DNA of 5,577 nt, from positions 1 through 5,577 of the forward strand of contig JASJEI010000551.1 of NCBI GenBank assembly GCA_030064795.1. Reading direction: 5' to 3'. The notes beneath the pieces are model-generated. The model saw nothing but the letters and a program-made list of their open reading frames with translations. It was not told the DNA's origin and did not search any database. Shown in pieces: positions 1 to 5,577 of this stretch (position 1 is its first letter; each line of letters begins with the position of its first letter). Both the position numbers and the translations under genes were made by a program. The stretch is from Pleurocapsa sp. MO_226.B13 (GTDB lineage: Bacteria > Cyanobacteriota > Cyanobacteriia > Cyanobacteriales > Xenococcaceae).

Positions 1-34
1 AACAAGTTTATTCCCCAACGGGAGTCACAAGCGG

Positions 35-63
35 AAAAAAGTTAGCGGATAAATTCCGCTAAC
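35..63 (-). terminator. Intrinsic terminator facing the minus strand
   Basis: A perfect 9-base inverted repeat (GTTAGCGGA at 41-49, TCCGCTAAC at 55-63) encloses a 5-base loop. Six A residues at 35-40 become a U-tract directly after the stem when the minus strand is transcribed, which is the classic intrinsic terminator layout. The nearest minus-strand gene ends at 379, so it would end a transcript with a trailer of about 320 bases. The plus-strand side has only a weak T-run (72-75, within the palindrome AAAAGCTTTT at 66-75), so two-way use for a gene ending left of the window is possible but less well supported. Confidence 0.6.
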
Positions 64-378
64 CTAAAAGCTTTTAAAATCCCCTTTTCCCTAGACTATA
101 ATTGACACTATTATTTCTTGATTTTTGAAGAAACCAATTAGTATAATTGAAAAATTTTCGGCGTAGTTCAAAGTAGGGTTACAGTTTTGGAAAAACAACC
201 TAATAGTTTTGTTTATTAATAATCGTAATGCCCGCGCAATTATTAGTTAATGCTACGGGAGAATTGAGCGACAACACTCATTTTGAAACTAGTTGATGCC
301 ATTTTAGTGACTTCTAAGATCCTTAATAATTGTTAATCTACCCATACTTTTGTGAGTCATATCTTAAATCAGCAACGC
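64..378. other. Intergenic region without a convincing gene
   Basis: This AT-rich stretch lies between the hairpin at 35-63 and the end of the propeller gene. It holds a promoter-like pair on the plus strand (118-147), a short 22-codon reading frame (228-296) without a ribosome binding site, and a 7-base inverted repeat (TAATAAT near 217, ATTATTA near 240). I see no tRNA-like or rRNA-like structure and no terminator directly after the gene that ends at 379. Confidence 0.6.
118..147 (+). promoter_or_regulatory. Promoter-like -35/-10 pair without an obvious gene
   Basis: TTGATT at 118-123 (four of six matches to TTGACA) and a perfect TATAAT at 142-147 are 18 bases apart, which fits a sigma-70-type promoter. 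Transcription would start near 154 and run toward the convergent end of the propeller gene. No supported plus-strand gene follows. The region is AT-rich, and a second TATAAT occurs at 97-102, so a chance match is a real possibility. Confidence 0.25.
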
Positions 379-1665
379 CTATTTTTGAACCAAATACTCT
401 GGCCACTTCAGACGCACGATGTCTTTTTTCTGGGGGTTTTCAGAGCCACCTATCTCCTCATTTGCTAGATAAATTCCCTCTGGTGAGGGCACAGCAGAAG
501 CGATTGATGAAAGCAATGAACCCTCATAAATTGCGGCGTAAAGAGGCTTGCTGCCGTCTGGACTAACAACCAGGACTCCAGTTCTTGTAGGCTGGGGCAA
601 TAGACCAGTTGGCAATCGCATTAGGAGCGGCTTAATCCAAGCATTAGCGTGAACCCAAGTCAGTATGGGAGTTCTTTCAAGAAAAAGAGCTAGCCAGATG
701 CGTCCCTCAGAATCTCGATCCATGCCATCGTCCATGCCTGTGATTCCATCTAGCACTACCTCTGCACTTCCTGCTTTCGAACCACGTAGATAAAACCGTG
801 TCAAGCGGAAAAGAGATGTCTGGGTAACGAGAACGGACTCCTCTCGCGGTTGGTCAGGATGTAGGTCGTAAAGTACACCGTTGATAAAGTGAAATCCCTC
901 GGCAATTAGGCGAGTAGTTTTAGTGCCGAGATCGTAGCGCCAGAGGCGTCCGTTGGGAGAAAGGGCGATCGCTTCGTCTATTGCATCGTCTGGTGTTGCA
1001 TTCTCGTAAGCGAAAGGCTCTGAAAAATAGATACGTCGCCCGTCTTCTGTAACTTCTAGATTGTCACAAACCGCTAGTGGACGACTAGTCCAACCGCTGC
1101 CATCACTTTGCAATTCAGGCGCATTAGGATCGCTGTCAGCATATATTACTGGATTATCTGGATCGATCTCAGTATCTGGTACTTCAAGCACTATAGGCTC
1201 AATTTTACGAGTATCGAGCGTCAGACGGTAAAGTCCTGCAACCTCGCCTGGGGGATATTCTGCACCATAGGAATTGGAAGCACAGAAATAGACCGAATTG
1301 GAGTCGGATGGATCGCGATCTATACCAAAAGCCATTAACGGAACATCGACAAAAGGTTTGGCATCGTGACTCGATAAATTAACCTGCCAAATTCTGCCAT
1401 CGGTTGCTGCAATCAAAGCTTTGGTGTCGTTGTCGATAAAGATAGCGTCATCATAAGAGGGCAGATTGGACTGAAAATTTTCTAAATTCAAAGCAAACTC
1501 CGCTGAGCGGTCAACCTCCTGAATCGCTTCTGCAGTAGACGAATCAAAAACAATCGACTTGGCAATCTGGATTTCTGGTCTAGGTGCTTCTAAGAACCAC
1601 CACAAACTAAATAGTAGTGCTAAACTAGCGATAATCCCGATACTGAAGAAAGTCTTTTTATTCAT
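379..1665 (-). CDS. Membrane-anchored strictosidine synthase/SMP-30-like beta-propeller protein
   Basis: Encodes 428 residues. Residues 5-25 form one hydrophobic segment after MNKK, so the protein is probably exported and held by an uncleaved N-terminal anchor. The rest reads as a six-bladed propeller of the strictosidine synthase/SMP-30/gluconolactonase group, with repeated blade motifs such as DGRIWQVNL (89-97), DGRRIYFSEP (208-217), GRLWRYDLGTKT (239-250), NGV (262-264) and GRIWLAL (321-327). The stretch at about 283-327 (RLTRFYLRG, then ITGMDDGMDRDSEG) matches the family block that usually reads PGYPDN, here MDDGM. Members include lactonases, arylesterase-like enzymes and proteins with no known activity, so no substrate can be named. 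ATG 1665 is the first in-frame ATG after a stop at 1687-1689. AAGGAA lies 11 bases upstream of it. GC content is visibly higher than in the ATPase genes. Confidence 0.8.
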   Translation of the reverse strand: MNKKTFFSIGIIASLALLFSLWWFLEAPRPEIQIAKSIVFDSSTAEAIQEVDRSAEFALNLENFQSNLPSYDDAIFIDNDTKALIAATDGRIWQVNLSSHDAKPFVDVPLMAFGIDRDPSDSNSVYFCASNSYGAEYPPGEVAGLYRLTLDTRKIEPIVLEVPDTEIDPDNPVIYADSDPNAPELQSDGSGWTSRPLAVCDNLEVTEDGRRIYFSEPFAYENATPDDAIDEAIALSPNGRLWRYDLGTKTTRLIAEGFHFINGVLYDLHPDQPREESVLVTQTSLFRLTRFYLRGSKAGSAEVVLDGITGMDDGMDRDSEGRIWLALFLERTPILTWVHANAWIKPLLMRLPTGLLPQPTRTGVLVVSPDGSKPLYAAIYEGSLLSSIASAVPSPEGIYLANEEIGGSENPQKKDIVRLKWPEYLVQK

Positions 1666-1708
1666 GAGGGAAAACGTTCCTTTTCTTCATGAGAGGTAAC
1701 CCGCCAAT

Positions 1709-1739
1709 ATTATATAGCAATCCGATCTTAGCCAGACAA
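1709..1739 (-). promoter_or_regulatory. Candidate promoter of the propeller gene
   Basis: On the minus strand, TTGTCT (complement of 1734-1739) is followed by TATAAT (complement of 1709-1714) with a 19-base spacer, or by the overlapping TATATA (1711-1716) with 17 bases. The -10 element lies about 43 bases upstream of the start at 1665. This supports transcription separate from the RTX gene. It was found by eye only. Confidence 0.4.
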
Positions 1740-1942
1740 AGAATTTTCTTTTCATCTTTTGTCAGTCAACCAGAGTCTTGAATATTGGTAACAGGATTTA
1801 GCAAAGTTTTCATAATGCATTCGATTGCTCAAAGCAATTACTAAAATCGATCTTGAAAGTAGGTAAAATCTGGTGTCTAGTGAACTTGCAATAAAAATAT
1901 AATTATGGCAATTAACCTAAATAAAGGCTAGAGATTTTAAAA

Positions 1943-1950
1943 GCGATCGC
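1943..1950. repeat. HIP1 octamer (intergenic copy; six more in the window)
   Basis: GCGATCGC is the highly iterated palindrome typical of many cyanobacterial genomes. Other exact copies begin at 965, 3475, 4180, 4762, 5301 and 5537, all inside genes. At about one per 800 bases, this is far above chance for AT-rich DNA and is the main taxonomic clue in the window. Confidence 0.9.
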
Positions 1951-2142
1951 TCTAGAATATTTGAAATAACTAACCTTGGAGTAGGTGAAAAGTTAAAGGT
2001 CAATGATAAACGCGATCGGAAAGTAAATTCAACAGCGAAACAAAATTGAGAGCATTTTACGCCAATTTTCAAGTTTATTCGATCGCTCCTCCATTGATTT
2101 AGTTTGAATTAATTACTTTTGAATTATGTGGATGCAAATCAG

Positions 2143-2688
2143 TTAACCAAAGAGAAAATCTGCTTCTAAAATAACGTCGGTAGTATTTTCAATATAACCA
2201 ATTAAGTCATCTTGATAATAAATATCCGTACCGCCAGAAAATTCTGAAAGGGAATAATCTTCGATGTTCCCAAAAACTTGTATTTTATCTCCTTCAGTCG
2301 AGTCAAAATCAATAATTGTAGCGAAGCCAGCCTCTTGATAAAATGCACCAGATACGTCACCGAGGACAAAAGTATCTGCACCAACACCACCACTTAAATA
2401 GTCATATTCAAAGTTAGTTTGACCATAACCGTTGAGAAGATCGTCCCCTGCTTCGCCCATGAGAAAATCGATTCCTACTCCTCCCATTAAGCTATCGTTT
2501 CCCGTATATCCTAATAAAAAATCGTCACCAGAACTTCCCGTTAAACTGTCATTACCACTCCAGCCATCTAAAATATCGTCGCTATCCGAACCAGAGATAG
2601 TATCATTTCCTGCATCGCCAAAAATGAAATTATCAGTTGTAGTTGCCATTAAATTATCGTCGTAAATAGTACCATCGATCGCAGACAT
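2143..2688 (-). CDS. Small RTX-type calcium-binding repeat protein
   Basis: Encodes 181 residues. Seven regular nonapeptide repeats run from residue 24 to 86 (GDAGNDTIS, GSDSDDILD, GWSGNDSLT and so on), then a 13-residue irregular unit (87-99) and a last GGVGADTF (100-107). Such repeats form a calcium-bound parallel beta-roll. Residues 107-181 are the cap common in cyanobacterial RTX proteins: FVLGD, then IIDFDSTEGDKIQVFG (124-139), a GTDIYYQDDLIG strand pair and a closing LEADFLF. There is no N-terminal signal peptide. RTX proteins usually leave by type I secretion through a C-terminal signal, but no exporter gene is present here. The role is unknown; calcium-dependent surface or extracellular proteins are the usual case. 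The start is fixed by a strong GAAGGAG 10 bases upstream. The protein is short for the family and seems to have no catalytic domain. Confidence 0.88.
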   Translation of the reverse strand: MSAIDGTIYDDNLMATTTDNFIFGDAGNDTISGSDSDDILDGWSGNDSLTGSSGDDFLLGYTGNDSLMGGVGIDFLMGEAGDDLLNGYGQTNFEYDYLSGGVGADTFVLGDVSGAFYQEAGFATIIDFDSTEGDKIQVFGNIEDYSLSEFSGGTDIYYQDDLIGYIENTTDVILEADFLFG

Positions 2689-2698
2689 ATTTGTTAAT

Positions 2699-2705
2699 CT
2701 CCTTC
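2699..2705 (-). promoter_or_regulatory. Strong Shine-Dalgarno site of the RTX gene
   Basis: The complement of 2699-2705 reads GAAGGAG, 10 bases before the ATG at 2688. It is the only strong ribosome binding site I see in the window and it decides the start of the RTX gene. Confidence 0.7.
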
Positions 2706-2739
2706 TTTTCTCTAATCGATAATTTTTGCTTGCAAACTT

Positions 2740-2768
2740 AATATAAGCAATTAGATATAATTATCCAA
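2740..2768 (-). promoter_or_regulatory. Candidate promoter of the RTX gene
   Basis: On the minus strand, TTGGAT (complement of 2763-2768) and TATATT (complement of 2740-2745) are 17 bases apart. The -10 matches the consensus at five of six positions and the -35 at only three. The implied leader of about 45 bases includes the strong ribosome binding site. Support is modest because the spacer is AT-rich. Confidence 0.3.
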
Positions 2769-3017
2769 TTCAGAAAATATAGAAACTTTTTTATCGGAGA
2801 AATATCTAACTGGAAAAAAAGTGGAAGAAAACTAGAAAAATTTATCGATCGCTAAAATAAATATCAGAAATGAGCTTATATTGATACTAAGTAGTTACAC
2901 TCTAATTAAATGCGAACCATAAATTTTGCTTTTAGCTAAGCTCGTGACTGCCTTTGGCAAACTCTCCAGGGTTAACTACTAATAGATCTAGATTGAAGAA
3001 TATATATTAAAAGATCG

Positions 3018-4322
3018 ATGTTCGATTATCAATGGGATAACTTTTTAGAACAACAAGCACTAGAATTCAAACTTACTACTACTGAAACTAGTGTATTTTT
3101 AACGCGCTTTGCCCACCAAAACTGGCGTAAAAAAATAGAAGATATTTGGCAACTTGCTGATGTAGCTAGTTTTGAATCTTTTGTCAAACATTCAACTAAT
3201 ATTTATAAAGTTTTTAAGAGTAGAAGTGATGGTTGTGTAGAGTTATTAGAACGTCAAGGTGCGGGTAGTTTTCCAGTACTACGTGATTGGTTAAGAGCCA
3301 AATTTCAAGAAACAGAATACTCTGAGAAAACATCAGAATCCGATCGCTCAATTCAATTATCTCTGGAAGCTGAATGTTATCAAACTATCTTACAACCAGG
3401 GGCATTAATTAGAATAAAAGCACCCAGTAAAATGGGTAAAAGCCGATTATTGAATAAGATTTTAAATTATGCTGGCGATCGCGAATATCGCACGGTTCAT
3501 ATTAATTTATTACAAATAGAAAGTATTAAATTTAATAGCTTAGAGCGATTTTTACGCTGGTTTTGTATCTATGTTAGTGATGCTCTAAAACTCGACCTTA
3601 ATCTGGATCGATATTGGAATGAAGATCGAGGAAGTATGCTGAGTTGTACTAGATATTTAGAAATAATTTTATCTAATTCTGAGCAACCTTTAGTATTGGG
3701 TTTAGATGAAGTAGATCGCCTCTTAAATTATCCCGATCTCAGTCAAGATTTCTTTTATTTATTACGTAGTTGGCACGAGGAGGCTAACAATGACGAACTC
3801 TGGGAACGGCTAAGATTAGTTGTGGTTTATTCTACCGAAGATTTTGGTTCATTGGATATCAATCAGTCTCCTTTTAATGTTGGTTTACCAATTGAGTTAC
3901 AACCATTTACTCGACAGCAGATAGAGGAACTAGCAGTAAATTATCAGTTGGATTTATCCGATCTAGAAATCGAAGATTTAATCAAAATACTAGGCGGACA
4001 ACCTTATTTAATAGATTCAACTCTATCTTATTTAGCAAATAATCCTCAAGCAAACTCAAACCAAATCTTACATCAAGCAGCAACAGATACAAGTATTTAT
4101 AGTAGCTATCTCAGACAACACTTAATTAATTTAAAATCCAATAGTCAATTATCTGAGGTATATTTAGAAGTTTTAAAAAGCGATCGCCCAATCCAAATCG
4201 ATACCTTAATAGCCTATCAACTTTATCGGATGGGATTAATTAAATGGTCATCAGAGGGAAATACTATTAAGCCCAGTTGTCAATTATATCAACTATATTT
4301 TTTACCGAGATTAAGCAGTTAA
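3018..4322 (+). CDS. AAA-like (STAND-type) ATPase with unassigned N-terminal module
   Basis: Encodes 434 residues. Residues 117-300 form the NTPase core of the cyanobacterial AAA-like family (AAA_35 by recollection): QPGALIRIKAP leads into a Walker A APSKMGKS (135-142); Walker B is LVLGLDEVD (225-233); then LRLVVVYSTED (265-274), NQSPFNVGLPIEL (282-294) and GGQPYL (326-331). Residues 355-434 resemble a winged-helix ending. The protein stops there, without a fused WD40, CHAT or other effector. Residues 1-100 are predicted helical (FLEQQALEFKLTTTETSVFLTRF, then SFPVLRDWLRAKF) and recall a helix-turn-helix-like adaptor seen at the front of some cyanobacterial STAND proteins; this is from memory and uncertain. 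The likely job is an ATP-driven switch or scaffold in the cytoplasm. ATG 3018 lacks a clear ribosome binding site, but an in-frame TGA near 2993 bounds the start. The next gene follows after 119 bases on the same strand. Confidence 0.85.
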   Translation: MFDYQWDNFLEQQALEFKLTTTETSVFLTRFAHQNWRKKIEDIWQLADVASFESFVKHSTNIYKVFKSRSDGCVELLERQGAGSFPVLRDWLRAKFQETEYSEKTSESDRSIQLSLEAECYQTILQPGALIRIKAPSKMGKSRLLNKILNYAGDREYRTVHINLLQIESIKFNSLERFLRWFCIYVSDALKLDLNLDRYWNEDRGSMLSCTRYLEIILSNSEQPLVLGLDEVDRLLNYPDLSQDFFYLLRSWHEEANNDELWERLRLVVVYSTEDFGSLDINQSPFNVGLPIELQPFTRQQIEELAVNYQLDLSDLEIEDLIKILGGQPYLIDSTLSYLANNPQANSNQILHQAATDTSIYSSYLRQHLINLKSNSQLSEVYLEVLKSDRPIQIDTLIAYQLYRMGLIKWSSEGNTIKPSCQLYQLYFLPRLSS

Positions 4323-4362
4323 GAAAATAGGTATTAGTAAATGAAGATATGATTATTGAAAA

Positions 4363-4387
4363 AGCTAATAGCTAAGAGCTAATAGCT
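4363..4387. repeat. Paired 11-base repeats forming an imperfect hairpin
   Basis: AGCTAATAGCT occurs twice (4363-4373 and 4377-4387), separated by AAG, giving a 14-base period. Because the unit is nearly palindromic, the copies also pair as a hairpin of two 5-base stems with one A-A mismatch and a 3-base loop. No U-tract follows, so it is not a standard terminator. It could be an operator, an RNA processing site, or one of the short tandem heptamer-type repeats common between cyanobacterial genes. Confidence 0.6.
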
Positions 4388-4441
4388 ACGAACAAAAGCA
4401 CTTTGTACGTCACACTTAAAATTACCAACGCTATAAAATAA

Positions 4442-5577
4442 ATGTCTGATTATTACAAAGTTGGCGGAAGTTTGAGTTATGGACATCCAACTTATATCTT
4501 GAGAAAAGCCGATCGCGATATCTACAATGCCTTAAAACAAAAAGAGTTTTGCTATGTATTGAATTCTCGGCAAATGGGTAAGTCTAGTCTGAGAGTGAGG
4601 ACGATGAAGACTTTAGCTAAGGAGGGTTTTAAATGTGTGGCGATCGATTTGGGTATTCTAGGTAGATTCAGCAAAGCCGAACAGTGGTATGGTGGTTTGT
4701 TAGCGGAGTTGTGGCGTAAATTGCGTTTAACTTCGGGGATAGATGACGATTTAATCTGGTGGCGATCGCATTTGGAATTACCACCAGTGCAAAGATTAAG
4801 TCGATTTATTGAAGATGTCTTATTAGTTAATTGTGCTGCCGATATTATTATCTTTTTTGATGAAATTGATAATATTATCAATCTCGATTTTCGGGATGAG
4901 TTTTTAATTCTAATTCGTAACTGTTACGAAAAAAGAGTTGAATCAAAACCATATCAGCGTTTGACTTTTTGCCTACTAGGAGTAGCTACACCCTCTAATC
5001 TCAGAATAGACAAACAATTCAATCCTTTGAATATTGGTCGCGCTATTGATCTGAGTGGTTTTAATTTTAGCGAAGCACAACCATTAATATTGGGGTTAGG
5101 CGATAAGTTTCCTCAGCCAGAAGCAATCTTACAAGAAATTTTATCCTGGAGTGGAGGACAACCTTTTCTAACCCAAAAACTTTGTTCTTTAATAGTCCGC
5201 TATGGCGAACCAGAAAAAATAAATATTGCAGCAATAATTCAACATCGCATCATAGATAACTGGGAAATGCAAGACGAACCAGAACATCTTAAAACCATCC
5301 GCGATCGCCTTTTACACGATCGACAAAATAAAGCCAGACTTCTAACGCTTTATGACAATATACTCCAGCAGCAAGCAATAACTATCGATGGTAGTGACGA
5401 ACAAGTTGAGTTACGTCTGAGTGGTTTGGTTACCAGAAAACAGAACCAGTTAAAAGTTAGTAACCCGATCTACGAACGAGTTTTCGATCGCCAGTGGGTT
5501 ATCGAAAAACTAGCTGCTATTAGTCCCTATCAAAATGCGATCGCAGCTTGGTTAAAATCCGAATGTCAAGATCGTTC
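4442..5577 (+). CDS. AAA-like (STAND-type) ATPase, 3' end outside the window
   Basis: The frame is open for 378 codons up to the right edge, so the gene is partial. It starts MSDYYKVGGSLSYGHPTYI, the usual opening of cyanobacterial AAA_35 proteins, which supports ATG 4442 although no ribosome binding site is visible. Walker A is NSRQMGKSS (41-49); Walker B is IIIFFDEID (135-143). LTFCLLGVATPS (174-185) and GGQPFLTQKLC (238-248) are hallmark blocks. A winged-helix-like part follows (LRLSGLVTRK 324-333, NPIYERVF 341-348), then YQNAIAAWLKSECQDRS near the edge. In relatives this point leads into a linker and then often WD40 repeats or another effector, so a longer protein is expected. It probably acts as a nucleotide-dependent signalling switch. 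It is clearly different in sequence from the ATPase upstream, so this is not a recent duplication. The two may be co-transcribed. Confidence 0.88.
   Translation, partial: MSDYYKVGGSLSYGHPTYILRKADRDIYNALKQKEFCYVLNSRQMGKSSLRVRTMKTLAKEGFKCVAIDLGILGRFSKAEQWYGGLLAELWRKLRLTSGIDDDLIWWRSHLELPPVQRLSRFIEDVLLVNCAADIIIFFDEIDNIINLDFRDEFLILIRNCYEKRVESKPYQRLTFCLLGVATPSNLRIDKQFNPLNIGRAIDLSGFNFSEAQPLILGLGDKFPQPEAILQEILSWSGGQPFLTQKLCSLIVRYGEPEKINIAAIIQHRIIDNWEMQDEPEHLKTIRDRLLHDRQNKARLLTLYDNILQQQAITIDGSDEQVELRLSGLVTRKQNQLKVSNPIYERVFDRQWVIEKLAAISPYQNAIAAWLKSECQDR

Larger units (their letters stand above)
1666..2142. other. 477-base intergenic region between two minus-strand genes
   Basis: No reading frame here looks like a gene. 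Beside the promoter candidate at 1709-1739, it contains a HIP1 octamer at 1943-1950 set within a short inverted repeat (CTAGAG 1928-1933, CTCTAG 1950-1955). It also has an AT-rich 7-base stem (AAAATTG 2042-2048, CAATTTT 2063-2069) about 75 bases past the RTX stop codon. That stem lacks a U-tract and is a poor terminator candidate. The length of the gap argues against tight operon coupling of the flanking genes. Confidence 0.6.
2689..3017. other. Divergent intergenic region between RTX and ATPase genes
   Basis: This 329-base spacer separates two divergent genes and must hold the promoters of both unless the ATPase gene is transcribed from elsewhere. The RTX side has a promoter candidate and a ribosome binding site. 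The ATPase side has no clear pair: TTGATA at 2881-2886 lacks a good -10, and TATATT at 3003-3008 sits so close to the ATG that it would give an almost leaderless transcript. A more GC-rich patch at about 2934-2975 has a small hairpin (TGCC 2949-2952, GGCA 2956-2959) and the motif AGCTAAG (2934-2940), which recurs ahead of the second ATPase gene. Confidence 0.55.

Noticed and set aside
1..62. Possible C-terminal end of a plus-strand gene entering from the left (frames ending at 43-45 or 60-62)
   Set aside because: All three plus frames are open at the left edge and none can be preferred. Both of these stops fall inside the hairpin, which is unusual for a gene followed by its terminator.
228..296. 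22-codon plus-strand frame beginning MPAQLLVNATGELSDNTH, downstream of the promoter-like pair
   Set aside because: It has no ribosome binding site, no recognisable family and a length easily reached by chance. Kept only as a note in case RNA data show a transcript here.
330..566. 78-codon plus-strand frame
   Set aside because: It overlaps the end of the well-supported propeller gene on the opposite strand and has no family features.
1108..1338. 76-codon plus-strand frame
   Set aside because: It is an antisense shadow of the propeller gene with low-complexity, unprotein-like composition.
2202..2393. 63-codon minus-strand frame
   Set aside because: It is another frame within the RTX gene and has no features of its own.
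2432..2665. 77-codon plus-strand frame rich in S, P and K with an apparent repeat
   Set aside because: It is the antisense image of the 27-base RTX repeat coding units, so its periodicity comes from the real gene.
2143..2688. CRISPR-like or tandem DNA repeat reading of the 27-base periodic region
   Set aside because: The period of 27 bases matches nine-residue RTX repeats and the DNA units vary in a codon-wise way. There are no conserved repeats with unique spacers.
4552..4881. 109-codon minus-strand frame
   Set aside because: It lies fully antisense to the ATPase core of the second AAA-like gene, which has clear family motifs.

Overview
The window looks like AT-rich cyanobacterial chromosome. 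The best evidence is the octamer GCGATCGC (HIP1), found seven times in 5.6 kb (965, 1943, 3475, 4180, 4762, 5301 and 5537), along with many partial CGATCG sites. The protein families agree: AAA-like STAND-type ATPases and small RTX proteins of the kind common in cyanobacteria. The genus cannot be fixed from this sequence.

Layout from left to right. Positions 1-378 hold no convincing gene. They contain a strong hairpin at 35-63 whose U-tract faces the minus strand, and a promoter-like pair at 118-147 with no obvious target. A minus-strand gene (379-1665) encodes a membrane-anchored beta-propeller protein of the strictosidine synthase/SMP-30 type. After a 477-base gap comes a second minus-strand gene (2143-2688), a small calcium-binding RTX protein with nonapeptide repeats and a typical C-terminal cap. 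A 329-base divergent spacer separates it from two plus-strand genes. The first (3018-4322) is a complete 434-residue AAA-like ATPase with an unassigned N-terminal module. The second (4442 to beyond the right edge) is another AAA-like ATPase of a different subtype, open for 378 codons and still open at the edge.

How they might work together. The two ATPases lie in tandem, 119 bases apart, and both belong to the AAA-like group (Pfam AAA_35 by my recollection) that cyanobacteria use as NTP-driven switches in signalling or conflict proteins, usually fused to WD40, CHAT, GUN4, pentapeptide or similar domains. The first has no C-terminal effector. The second is cut before the place where the family usually carries one. 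A two-ATPase module is therefore reasonable, but it is inference. The propeller and RTX genes share a strand, but their wide gap and separate promoter-like sequences suggest independent transcription. Nothing in the window ties them to the ATPases.

The most useful leads are the ATPase pair, the N-terminal module of the first one, the 11-base repeat pair between them, and the unexplained terminator and promoter signals in the left 378 bases.
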